From contig SFEH01000092.1 in assembly GCA_004557315.1 (NCBI GenBank), positions 1 to 14,939 on the forward strand: a stretch of 14,939 nucleotides of DNA, in the 5' to 3' direction. This DNA is from Bacteroidales bacterium. GTDB lineage: Bacteria; Bacteroidota; Bacteroidia; Bacteroidales; UBA3663. This document shows, one piece after another, positions 7,471-14,939 of this stretch. Numbering within the stretch: position 1 is the stretch's first letter; each line of letters opens with the position of its first letter. The position numbers and the translations under genes are program-made. The notes beneath the pieces were generated by a model. That model was not told where the DNA came from, made no database searches, and was given only the letters and a program-made list of their open reading frames with translations.

Positions 7471-10400
7471 ATGGAAATCAAAGACCTTGTCCTGCAGAAG
7501 CCGCGCTTCAATGCACTGGCCAAGCAGATACGCAACATAAAGTCAAAGAACAGCGAAAGGAACATCATTCAGCTCAAGGGTCTCAAGGGCTCGTCGGGTG
7601 CCACCTTCCTCTCTCCGCTCAAGAATGCCGTCGGCGGACTCTATCTCTTCATCCTCAACGATGCCGACACTGCCGGCTATTTCTATCACGACCTCTGCCA
7701 GATCACGGGCGACGACCGCGTGTCGTTCTTCCCGTCGGGCTACAAGCGCTCGATCAAGTACGGACAGATCGACTCGGCCAACGAGATCCTGCGCACCGAG
7801 ACCATGGGAGCTGTCAACAACTTCAAGGAGAATACCGACCCGCAGGCTTCGCTCGTCATCGTTACCTATCCCGAGGCTCTTGCCGAGAAAGTGGCACAGT
7901 CCGACGATGTCAAGGAGAAGCTCATCCATATCCAGACAGGTCAGCACATCGACAGCAAGCACCTCATCGACACCCTCAATGCCGAACATTTCCAGCGCGT
8001 CGATTATGTCTATGAGCCAGGTCAGTTTGCCGTCCGTGGCTCCATCATCGATGTCTTCAGCTTCTCGAGCGAATATCCTTTCCGCATCGACTTCTTCGGC
8101 AATGAGATCGACTCGCTCCGTACCTTCGAGGTCGATAGCCAGCTCTCGAAAGACCGTGTCGATGAAATCACCATCGCCCCAAACTTCGAAGCCGATGTCA
8201 CCAAGGGCATCTCGCTTGTCGAGTTCGTGCCTGACACCACCTTCATCATCTGCGAAGACTATGACTGGATTGCCGAACGCATCACCGCCATCTGCCATCA
8301 GGAGATCTCAGAGCAGTTGCTCGTAAGCGAAGAGGGCGACCTCAACGCCCTCAAGAAGATCGTCGATGACGAGAAGCTCAATGCACGGCTCAAGACCTTC
8401 CACACCATCGTCATCAGCGACAGGAACCTCGGCACGACCGAAGGCAAGTATTCAGTCATCACTTTCAATACCACACCCCAGCCTGAGTGGCACAAGAACT
8501 TCGACCTCATCTCCGAAGACCTGCGCAACTATGTGCTCAAAGGCTATACTCTCCACATCCTCAGCGACAGCCCAAAGCAGCTCGACCGTATCGAGGCAAT
8601 CTTCGAAGACCGTCAGGAGACTTTCCATTTCGTGCGCATCCCCAAGGCCATCCACTCGGGCTTCGTCGATGACGATACGCGCAACTGCTACTTCACCGAC
8701 CATCAGATTTTCGACCGCTACCATAAGTACAGCCTCAAGAGCGACCGTGCCCGAAGCGGTAAGATTGCCCTAAGCATCAAGGAGTTGAAGGAGTTCAACA
8801 TCAACGACTATATCGTGCATGTCGATCACGGTGTGGCACGCTTCGGCGGCTTGGTGCAGATGCCTACGGGCATCAAGAACCCCGACGGCTCAGAGAAGAT
8901 GCAGGAGATGGTCAAGCTCATCTACCTCAACAACGACCTTCTCTTCGTGTCTATCCATCAGCTCGACAAGCTCTCGAAATACCGCAGCCGCGATGCCGAG
9001 CCTCCTTCGCTGAGCCGACTCGGTTCGGGTGCGTGGGAGAAGATGAAGGAACGCACCAAGGAAAAGATGAAGGACATGGCGCGCGAACTCATCCTGCTCT
9101 ATGCCGCACGCAAGGACGAAGAGGGCTTTGCCTTCTCGCCCGACTCCAACATGCAGCACGAGATGGAGGCTTCGTTCATCTACGAAGACACACCTGACCA
9201 GCTCAAGGCTACACAGGACGTGAAGCGCGACATGGAGTCGAAAAAGCCGATGGACCGACTGGTATGCGGCGACGTGGGTTTCGGCAAGACCGAGGTGGCC
9301 ATTCGCGCTGCCCTCAAGGCGTGCAACGACTGCAAGCAGGTGGCTGTGCTCGTGCCTACCACCGTCCTCGCCTTCCAGCATTTCAAGACCTTCAGCCAGC
9401 GACTCAAGGACTTCCCTGTCAGGGTCGATTACCTCACGCGAGCCCGCACTGCCAAACAGACCAAGGAGATTCTGGGCAAACTCGCCGATGGCACCATCGA
9501 CATCATCATCGGCACACACAAGCTCATCGGCAAGAAGGTCAAGTTCAACGACCTCGGACTGCTCATCATCGATGAGGAGCAGAAGTTTGGCGTTGCCACC
9601 AAAGAGGCACTGAAACGTCTGCGCGTCAATGTCGATACGCTCACCATGACCGCCACTCCTATCCCTCGCACCCTACAGTTCTCACTCATGGGCGCACGCG
9701 ACCTCAGCATCATCTCCACGCCTCCTGCCAACCGCTATCCAATCCAGACCGAGGTGCATCGCGACGATGATACCGTGATCCAGGAAGCCATCAACTTCGA
9801 GCTCTCGCGCAACGGTCAGGTCTTCTACATCAACAACCGCATCTCGCAGCTGCCCGACATCGTTGCACGCATCAAGCGACTCGTACCCGATGCGCGTGTC
9901 GCCTTTGCCCACGGACAGATGGAGCCCGAGATTGTCGAACAGCTCATCCTCGACTTTGCCGACTATGAATATGACGTGCTTGTCTGCACCACCATCATCG
10001 AAGCGGGTCTCGACATCCCGAATGCCAACACCATCATCATCAACAATGCCCACAACTTTGGCTTGTCGGAACTGCATCAGCTGCGCGGACGAGTGGGACG
10101 AACCAACAAGAAGGCGTTCTGCTACCTGCTTTCTCCTTCCTACACCCTGCTCACCCAGGATGCACGCCGTCGCCTTCAGGCCATCGAGAACTTCTCTGGT
10201 CTAGGCTCGGGCATTCATCTGGCCATGCAGGATCTCGACATTCGCGGAGCAGGCAACCTGCTCGGTGGCGAACAGTCGGGCTTCATAGCCGACCTTGGCT
10301 ACGAGGCTTATCAGAAGATTCTGAAACAAGCCATCAAAGAATTGAAGACCAAGGAGTTCGCACAGCTTTATCAGGAAGAGATGGAGCGTTCAGAGACCGT

Positions 10401-10845
10401 ATCGGAAGACTGCAGTCTCGAGACCGACCTCGACATCTGCTTCGGCGAGAGCTATGTGCCCGACAGCGGCGAACGCATTGCCCTCTATCAGGAACTCGAC
10501 AACCTCACCAAGGAGAGCGAGGTCGAAGCCTACAAGACGCGACTCATCGACCGCTTCGGCGCAATACCTCCACAGGGCGAAGAACTTATCCGCGTGGTGG
10601 CTCTGCGCCAGCTTGGCCGCGAATTGGGCTTCGAGAAGATGATCCTGCGCGAGAACCGCCTGCGCTGTGTCTTCATCTCAGGCAATGACGATTATTTCCA
10701 GAGCAAGGTCTTCGAACGCATCATCAACTTCTATGCTGCCCATGCCACTCGCTGCAAGCTCGACGAGCGTAACGGCAAGCGTTACTTGGTGGTCGATAAC
10801 ATCAAGTCGATCAAGGATGCAGTCAACTTCCTCAAGCGAATTTGA
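7471..10845 (+). CDS. mfd: Transcription-repair coupling factor
   Basis: This is a full-length Mfd of 1124 residues. It is a cytoplasmic SF2 translocase that removes RNA polymerase stalled at DNA damage and recruits UvrA, starting nucleotide excision repair on the transcribed strand. Order of domains: UvrB-like N-terminal part (about 25-330); RNA polymerase-interacting CarD-like domain (about 440-540, NINDYIVHVDHGVARFGG); helicase domain with Walker A GDVGFGKTE (Lys606), motif II DEEQ (701-704), MTATPIPRTL (from 726) and HQLRGRVGR (869-877); and the C-terminal TRCF domain (about 975-1080, ETDLDICFGESYVPD...). All motifs are intact and no frame break is seen, unlike the helicase just upstream. 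The start at 7471 gives the normal family N-terminus. A small GAGAG/CTCTC hairpin (7439-7454) precedes it. No separate promoter is clear, so it may be read through from the helicase gene. Confidence 0.97.
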   Translation: MEIKDLVLQKPRFNALAKQIRNIKSKNSERNIIQLKGLKGSSGATFLSPLKNAVGGLYLFILNDADTAGYFYHDLCQITGDDRVSFFPSGYKRSIKYGQIDSANEILRTETMGAVNNFKENTDPQASLVIVTYPEALAEKVAQSDDVKEKLIHIQTGQHIDSKHLIDTLNAEHFQRVDYVYEPGQFAVRGSIIDVFSFSSEYPFRIDFFGNEIDSLRTFEVDSQLSKDRVDEITIAPNFEADVTKGISLVEFVPDTTFIICEDYDWIAERITAICHQEISEQLLVSEEGDLNALKKIVDDEKLNARLKTFHTIVISDRNLGTTEGKYSVITFNTTPQPEWHKNFDLISEDLRNYVLKGYTLHILSDSPKQLDRIEAIFEDRQETFHFVRIPKAIHSGFVDDDTRNCYFTDHQIFDRYHKYSLKSDRARSGKIALSIKELKEFNINDYIVHVDHGVARFGGLVQMPTGIKNPDGSEKMQEMVKLIYLNNDLLFVSIHQLDKLSKYRSRDAEPPSLSRLGSGAWEKMKERTKEKMKDMARELILLYAARKDEEGFAFSPDSNMQHEMEASFIYEDTPDQLKATQDVKRDMESKKPMDRLVCGDVGFGKTEVAIRAALKACNDCKQVAVLVPTTVLAFQHFKTFSQRLKDFPVRVDYLTRARTAKQTKEILGKLADGTIDIIIGTHKLIGKKVKFNDLGLLIIDEEQKFGVATKEALKRLRVNVDTLTMTATPIPRTLQFSLMGARDLSIISTPPANRYPIQTEVHRDDDTVIQEAINFELSRNGQVFYINNRISQLPDIVARIKRLVPDARVAFAHGQMEPEIVEQLILDFADYEYDVLVCTTIIEAGLDIPNANTIIINNAHNFGLSELHQLRGRVGRTNKKAFCYLLSPSYTLLTQDARRRLQAIENFSGLGSGIHLAMQDLDIRGAGNLLGGEQSGFIADLGYEAYQKILKQAIKELKTKEFAQLYQEEMERSETVSEDCSLETDLDICFGESYVPDSGERIALYQELDNLTKESEVEAYKTRLIDRFGAIPPQGEELIRVVALRQLGRELGFEKMILRENRLRCVFISGNDDYFQSKVFERIINFYAAHATRCKLDERNGKRYLVVDNIKSIKDAVNFLKRI

Positions 10846-10907
10846 CCGACATATCATTTATAGTTCAAAATTCCCAGAAACATATTTTGACCCAAATCAA
10901 TAAGAAA

Positions 10908-12728
10908 ATGAAGAAACTATTTGCATTACTTGCAGCAGGCTTATTGACCTGCTCAGTCTCTGCTCAGCGTCCAAAAGCTCCCGAGATCTATTCTCCCAAG
11001 CTGAAGCAGCTCTATGCCGTTTCTGACAGTCTCTCATCGCTGACCTCCGACTCAAAGCCTGTTATCGGCGTGAGTGTTTCCAACTCAATGAAGCGTACAT
11101 GCACACGTTCCATCGAACTTGCAGGCGGCATTCCGTTCATCATCCCAGCCACTGCCGATCCTCTTGTCATCGAGCAGACACTCTCACATCTCGACGCTCT
11201 GATGATGTCGGGTGGCGTCGATGTTCATCCGTCATATTATGGCGAGGAGGTGCTGCCTGAGTGTGGCGAGATCGACGACGACCGCGACACCTACGAACTC
11301 ATCCTGCTTAAGAAGGCGATGGATCGCAACCTGCCTATCCTTGGCGTATGCCGAGGACTTCAGATCATCAACATTGCCATGGGCGGCTCGCTCTATCAGG
11401 ACATTCCTTCGCAGCGTCCTTCTGAGGTAACTCACTCTCGCTACGACCTCAAGCCGGGGCCTGCTCATCAGATCAGCGTCACTCCAGGTTCGCTCACTTC
11501 ACAGTTGCTCGACAATGCCATGACCTATGAGGTCAACAGCCTCCATCATCAGGGTATCAAGAAGCTGGCACCTGGGCTGAAGATCACGGCATGGAGCACC
11601 CCCGACAGCATACCCGAAGCAATCGAGGCCTACCCTATCCGCCCTATCCTTGCCGTTCAGTTCCATCCCGAACTCAATGCTTCGATAGGCGACACCACCC
11701 ATCTCCATTTCTTCCAGCACCTTGTGGCTCAGGCTTCGCTCTTCAAGCGTGCCAAGGACATCCACAGCCGCATCCTTTCGGTCGATACTCACTGCGACAC
11801 TCCGATGGGCTTCAGCCGTGGCGGATCGTTGGGCAAAAGAACCGAACGCCAGCAGGTGAGCATTCCAAAGATGCGCGAAGGCTTCCTCGATGCACAGTTC
11901 CTCGCTGCCTTCCTTGGTCAGCGCGAACTCGATCAGGAGTCGATGGACAAAGCCGTGGCTAACTGCAACCGCATCATCGACAATATCTACACCGAGACAG
12001 CACGTTTCCCTGAGTCGTGCGGCATTGCCCTCACCGAGGCCGATGCCTGGCAACTGAAGGCCGAAGGCAAACGCGCCTATTTCATCGGCATCGAGAACGG
12101 CTATGCCATAGGCAACGACCTCTCGAACATCAAACGCTACTACGACCGTGGCGTCAACTACATCACCCTCTGCCACAGCTATGACAATCAGATCTGCAAC
12201 AGTTCGACTCACACAGCCGACGAGAACAAGGGTCTCACCGAGTTCGGCATCAAGGTGGTCAAGGAGATGAACCGTGTGGGCATGGTCATCGATCTCAGTC
12301 ACGCCAGCATGGGCACTTTCTGGGATGTCATGAAGTATAGCAAGAAGCCAGTCATCTGCTCACACAGCGGTGCTAAGGGCGTCTATTTCCACAACCGCAA
12401 CCTCAACGACGACCAGCTCCGTGCTCTTGCCAAGAATGGCGGTGTCATCCAGGTCTGCATCTTCGCAGGCTACATGAGTCCTGACAGCAAGAAGACCAGC
12501 ATCGACGATGTCGTTGCACATATCGACCATTGCGTGCGCATAGCAGGCATCGACCACGTGGGCATCGGCAGTGACTTCGACGGCGGCGGCGGTGTGCTCG
12601 GCTGCAAGGGCAGCAACGACATGATCCGCATCACCGTCAAGCTCCTCGAAAAAGGCTACAGCGAAGACGACCTCCGCAAGATCTGGGGAGCCAACTTCTT
12701 CCGCGTCCTCAATGCCAACCGCAAGTAA
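10908..12728 (+). CDS. Exported fusion: gamma-glutamyl hydrolase-like (C26) plus M19 dipeptidase
   Basis: This is a 606-residue protein with a signal peptide (MKKLFALLAAGLLTCSVSA, cleavage near residue 20), so it is likely periplasmic. Residues of about 48-275 form a class I glutamine-amidotransferase-like domain of the PuuD/C26 type: MSGGVDVHPSYYG, GVCRGLQIIN with nucleophile Cys148, and QFHPE with His253 and Glu255. Such enzymes hydrolyse gamma-glutamyl bonds. Residues of about 285-600 are an M19 (renal/membrane dipeptidase) domain with every expected zinc or catalytic position: His295 and Asp297 (DTHCD), Glu396 (GIENGY), His465 (DLSHAS), His486 (CSHSG) and Asp556 (GSDFDG). Together the two activities could strip gamma-Glu and then split the remaining dipeptide, for example from glutathione or from wall-derived gamma-D-Glu peptides. 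The substrate is inference. The start at 10908 is chosen for the signal peptide and A-rich leader. An in-frame ATG at 10842 overlaps the mfd end and would bury the signal. It lies 62 bases after mfd. Confidence 0.93.
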   Translation: MKKLFALLAAGLLTCSVSAQRPKAPEIYSPKLKQLYAVSDSLSSLTSDSKPVIGVSVSNSMKRTCTRSIELAGGIPFIIPATADPLVIEQTLSHLDALMMSGGVDVHPSYYGEEVLPECGEIDDDRDTYELILLKKAMDRNLPILGVCRGLQIINIAMGGSLYQDIPSQRPSEVTHSRYDLKPGPAHQISVTPGSLTSQLLDNAMTYEVNSLHHQGIKKLAPGLKITAWSTPDSIPEAIEAYPIRPILAVQFHPELNASIGDTTHLHFFQHLVAQASLFKRAKDIHSRILSVDTHCDTPMGFSRGGSLGKRTERQQVSIPKMREGFLDAQFLAAFLGQRELDQESMDKAVANCNRIIDNIYTETARFPESCGIALTEADAWQLKAEGKRAYFIGIENGYAIGNDLSNIKRYYDRGVNYITLCHSYDNQICNSSTHTADENKGLTEFGIKVVKEMNRVGMVIDLSHASMGTFWDVMKYSKKPVICSHSGAKGVYFHNRNLNDDQLRALAKNGGVIQVCIFAGYMSPDSKKTSIDDVVAHIDHCVRIAGIDHVGIGSDFDGGGGVLGCKGSNDMIRITVKLLEKGYSEDDLRKIWGANFFRVLNANRK

Positions 12729-12780
12729 AGCCGCACGGCTTGTCTTGTCCGCATCCAGAGCTATGCCTAATTATTCCAAA

Positions 12781-12840
12781 AGCACCTCTAAAGGTGCACT
12801 TAAACACAAAATAAGCACCTTCGAAGGTGCTTATTTTATA
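12781..12840. terminator. Double hairpin with strong palindromic terminator
   Basis: A perfect 30-base palindrome spans 12808-12837 (13-bp stem, loop TCGA), with arms that carry AAAATAA and TTATTTT, so it can work on both strands for the convergent peptidase and vsr genes. Just before it, GCACCT (12782-12787) and AGGTGC (12792-12797) make a second, smaller hairpin with the same stem sequence. The arms of the two hairpins are interchangeable. The peptidase stop is about 50 bases upstream and the vsr stop about 70 bases on the other side. Confidence 0.85.
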
Positions 12841-12909
12841 TTGTCAAACAAGAGCGGCAGAGAACAAAGAGCTGATATAAGAGAGAGCATTGTAGAGATA
12901 AAGGGAGGC

Positions 12910-13407
12910 TTATTGATATTTCATCTCCTCCTCATCGGCAGCCATCGTTGCCGCAGCAGCCTCATCGAACGCATATCTCTTGCATTTGCTGTCGTCGAGA
13001 AGTATCTTGCTCAGCGTGAGCACAAGGCTTTCTAGCGTCGCTTGTCTCACTGCAGGCTTCAGCTGGCACTCCCACACCGTGATGCAGTGCCAACCCATCC
13101 GAGCCAGCTCATGCTGCACCCTCTCATCGCGCTCCGTGTTCCTCTCCACCTTCTTTTGCCAGAATTCAGTATTGGTCTTCGGCAAGACATAGTATTTGCA
13201 TCCCTCATGCCTATGCCAGAAGCACCCATTGACAAAGATGCACGTCCTGTATCGCCTCAGCACGATGTCAGGTTTCCCTGGCAGTCGCTTGTGATTGAGC
13301 CTATATCTGAACCCATGCCCCCAGAGATACTTGCGCACGATAATTTCAGGCTTCGTGCTCGAAGCCCTTATCGCTGCCATGTTCTTATGTCGTTGCTCTG
13401 GGGTCAT
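12910..13407 (-). CDS. vsr: Very short patch repair (Vsr) T:G mismatch endonuclease
   Basis: This 165-residue Vsr-type endonuclease nicks DNA 5' of a thymine mispaired with guanine. Such mismatches arise when 5-methylcytosine deaminates in methyltransferase target sites. Features: MTPEQRHKNMAAIRASSTKPEIIVRKYLW at the start, RYRLNHKRLPGKPDIVL with the catalytic Asp47, then TCIFVNGCFWHRHEGC (56-70) carrying the Cys/His residues of the zinc and active-site region, EFWQKKVERNTERD, and MGWHCITVWECQLK (104-117). E. coli Vsr is about 156 residues. This one ends in an added Ala/Glu-rich tail (DEAAAATMAADEEEMKYQ). The ATG at 13407 gives the standard family start. In most genomes vsr sits beside a cytosine methyltransferase. 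None is visible within this window on either side, so its partner is outside the window or absent. It follows rhuM by about 100 bases on the same strand. Confidence 0.93.
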   Translation of the reverse strand: MTPEQRHKNMAAIRASSTKPEIIVRKYLWGHGFRYRLNHKRLPGKPDIVLRRYRTCIFVNGCFWHRHEGCKYYVLPKTNTEFWQKKVERNTERDERVQHELARMGWHCITVWECQLKPAVRQATLESLVLTLSKILLDDSKCKRYAFDEAAAATMAADEEEMKYQ

Positions 13408-13507
13408 AATGTCGGATAATCAAGATGTTATATCTTAGTCAAGTCTATTATTTACTTTCTACTTTTTTAGGCAAAGGCAGTCTTTTGCCATGGTTTTATC
13501 GTAGAAT

Positions 13508-14512
13508 TTATTCCACCGCCAACCCTCTTATATGTTTGTCAAAGTCAGAGTCTATCTGCTGTCCGGGATTGTAGAGCTGGTATTCCTCCTCTGCCTTCCT
13601 GTCTGCCTCGGCACGGCTCACCGTACCTTTATCAGGCAACAGGGCATAGCGTCGGAATGTCAAGAACTCGTTCACCGATGCTGCGAACTGCTCCATCGTA
13701 AAGGCATTCTCACGCTCTACCAGGTCTTCGATGTAGTCAAAGTAGCCGGTCACGGCGCGCTCCAGCTGGCGAATCTCTTTCTCCGGCAGATAGTTCTTTG
13801 CAACCTTGGTGTCAGAAAGCAGTATGCGTCCGTCGGGAGCATTCTTCCATGTCTCCAGTCCCATGTGCTCCTTTGTGTGGTCGGCACGGGTGTAGATAAT
13901 CTCCGGAGCTGTCTTTCCAGTGATGGCATAGTGGAAACGGTTCTGCACCATCTGAAAAAACTCACGTGTTGTGGGTGAGTTACGGTCGTAGTCAAACGAA
14001 CATTCGGCATAGATGTCTGTTATCTGCTGCCATATTCTGCGTTCACTGGCGCGTATGCTGCGCACCCTCTCCAGCAACTCACGGAAGTAGTCCTTTCCAA
14101 AGAGTGTCTTGCCTTGCTTCAGTCGCTCATCGTCCATGGCAAACCCCTTGCGGATATATTCGTTGAGTATCTTCGTTGCCCATTGGCGGAAGCGTGTGGC
14201 CTTGAGGCTGTTCACGCGATAGCCAACGGCAATGATGGCATCGAGGGAGTAGAAAGCCGTCTCGCTCATCTGCGTTTTCCCCTCAATAGCCCCATGTTGT
14301 GTGGGTATTTCCATTTTGGAAACAACCATATCTTTCTCCAGTTCACCTTCTTCAAAGATGTGACTCAGATGCTTGCTGATAGCAGGAATTCCTACACCAA
14401 AGAGGTGTGCCATAGCCTTCTGCGTACACCATATTGTCTCATCTTTGATGACAACCTGAACCTTGCCATCGCCATCGGGCATACTATAAAGCAGAAACTG
14501 TATCTCGTTCAT
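13508..14512 (-). CDS. rhuM: RhuM family protein
   Basis: This 334-residue protein belongs to the virulence-RhuM family, named from Salmonella pathogenicity island 3. The biochemical function is not established. The N-terminal part shows the family pattern TIWCTQKAMAHLFGVGIPAISKHLSHIFEEGEL (from about residue 27), which resembles a DNA-binding helix pair. Next comes TAFYSLDAIIAVGYRVNSLKATRFRQWATKILNEYIRKGFAMDDERLKQG (about 85-135), the most recognisable block. The C-terminal part (EFFQMVQNRFHYAITGKTAPEIIYTRAD..., then a helical region with LPEKEIRQLERAVTGYFDYIEDLVER) is typical as well. There is no signal peptide or membrane segment. Its ATG at 14512 lies 26 bases after the stop of the truncated DUF1016 gene, so the two are probably cotranscribed. 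In Bacteroidales, rhuM and DUF1016 genes are often found among type I restriction genes, which could lie just past the window end. Confidence 0.88.
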   Translation of the reverse strand: MNEIQFLLYSMPDGDGKVQVVIKDETIWCTQKAMAHLFGVGIPAISKHLSHIFEEGELEKDMVVSKMEIPTQHGAIEGKTQMSETAFYSLDAIIAVGYRVNSLKATRFRQWATKILNEYIRKGFAMDDERLKQGKTLFGKDYFRELLERVRSIRASERRIWQQITDIYAECSFDYDRNSPTTREFFQMVQNRFHYAITGKTAPEIIYTRADHTKEHMGLETWKNAPDGRILLSDTKVAKNYLPEKEIRQLERAVTGYFDYIEDLVERENAFTMEQFAASVNEFLTFRRYALLPDKGTVSRAEADRKAEEEYQLYNPGQQIDSDFDKHIRGLAVE

Positions 14513-14538
14513 TGTTCGTCGCTATTTGTTTTACATTT

Positions 14539-14939
14539 CTATTTGGCTTCGTCTTCCTCCCCCACAAGACTGTCTTCCAAGTCCTTCTCGCTATACAAGC
14601 CTTTTAGCCCGGTAAATTCAAGGAAATAAGGACTCTTGAATACTACATCAGGAGAAACTACTTTATTATCTCTGACATTGGTAAGTTCCTGTTTTACAAC
14701 CTCCTCAGGCTTTGAAGATAATGCAGTACGCTCGTATAGCATTCCCTCAATCTTTGATTGAAGTGTACGTTTACTCCACCTCTCGTTTGCTGCCATTGTA
14801 AGATAAAACTCTCGTTGAAGTGGGTCTTTCAGCGTCATAATAGTCAGGAAATGAGTCCAAGACAATTTTGACACCAGCGGTGACACTATTTGCCAATCAG
14901 GGAATTCTTGCGCAAATTGTACCATTCTCCTAATTGTTC
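14539..14939 (-). CDS. DUF1016/YhcG family protein, truncated before its nuclease domain (5' end outside window)
   Basis: The frame is open from the right window edge (TIRRMVQFAQEFPDWQ...) and stops at 14539-14541, so the start is beyond base 14939. The visible part matches the end of the DUF1016 N-terminal domain: LSWTHFLTIMTLKDPLQREFYL, ERWSKRTLQSKIEGMLYERTALS, VVKQELTNVRD, VFKSPYFLEFTGLKGLYSEKDLEDSL. In the family, EKDLE is followed by roughly 200 residues of PD-(D/E)XK nuclease domain. Here the protein ends after only VGEEDEAK. Either the nuclease domain was deleted with a new C-terminus, or this is a natural nuclease-free version. rhuM begins 26 bases downstream, leaving no room for the lost domain. 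An internal ATG at 14925 is not the true start, since family-like sequence continues upstream of it. Confidence 0.82.
   Translation of the reverse strand, partial: TIRRMVQFAQEFPDWQIVSPLVSKLSWTHFLTIMTLKDPLQREFYLTMAANERWSKRTLQSKIEGMLYERTALSSKPEEVVKQELTNVRDNKVVSPDVVFKSPYFLEFTGLKGLYSEKDLEDSLVGEEDEAK

Noticed and set aside
10842..10907. Longer start for the C26-M19 protein at 10842
   Set aside because: It overlaps the mfd stop and would bury the signal peptide that begins at 10908.
11499..12302. Long minus-strand open frame opposite the M19 domain (a similar one at 7543-8298 opposite mfd)
   Set aside because: Both are antisense to well-conserved coding sequence, rich in Val/Asp/Ala from complementary GAC/ATC codons, and match no family I know.
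13470..13489. Inverted repeat GGCAAA/TTTGCC between rhuM and vsr as a terminator
   Set aside because: The stem is only 6 bp and no T-run follows on the minus strand.
1..14939. CRISPR arrays, tRNA or rRNA genes, insertion sequences, attachment sites
   Set aside because: None was seen on reading both strands. The only repeats are short local tandem copies and terminator stems.

Overview
The window looks like chromosome from a Bacteroidales bacterium, most likely Prevotella- or Bacteroides-like. Three things suggest this: promoters of the Bacteroidetes type (TTG or TTTG, about 20 bases, then TAnnTTTG) at 791-821 and 6127-6158; short lipoproteins with Bacteroidetes-style lipoboxes; and SHMT, Mfd, L,D-transpeptidase and GH20 sequences that read like Bacteroidales versions. 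The genus is inference.

Layout. 1-402 is the 3' end of an unrecognised, highly expressed-looking gene with a strong terminator. After an AT-rich gap comes a GH20 beta-N-acetylhexosaminidase lipoprotein (892-3158) broken by an internal frame-changing deletion near 1302. It converges, through a shared hairpin terminator, on a minus-strand block: L,D-transpeptidase (5500-6030), glyA (4113-5393) and a NigD-like lipoprotein (3308-4084). Diverging from that block at about 6100, a plus-strand block carries a DEAD-box RNA helicase with a DbpA-type RNA-binding tail (6163-7418, broken near 6435), mfd (7471-10845, intact) and an exported two-domain peptidase (10908-12728). The peptidase joins a class I amidotransferase-like gamma-glutamyl hydrolase domain (C26) to an M19 zinc dipeptidase. 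A palindromic terminator at 12808-12837 closes the block.

The right end is accessory in character and all on the minus strand: a DUF1016/YhcG gene cut short before its nuclease domain, then rhuM, then vsr. DUF1016 and RhuM genes often accompany type I restriction loci, and Vsr accompanies cytosine methyltransferases, so this may be the edge of a restriction or defence island lying beyond base 14939.

Most functional links between neighbours are weak. Themes are cell wall and glycan breakdown (GH20, L,D-transpeptidase, C26-M19), RNA and DNA housekeeping (helicase, mfd, glyA) and DNA-modification accessory genes. I see no clearly new system. The best leads are the C26-M19 fusion, the two similar frame-changing deletions in unrelated genes 5 kb apart, which may be real or an assembly artefact, and the nuclease-less DUF1016 gene paired with RhuM.
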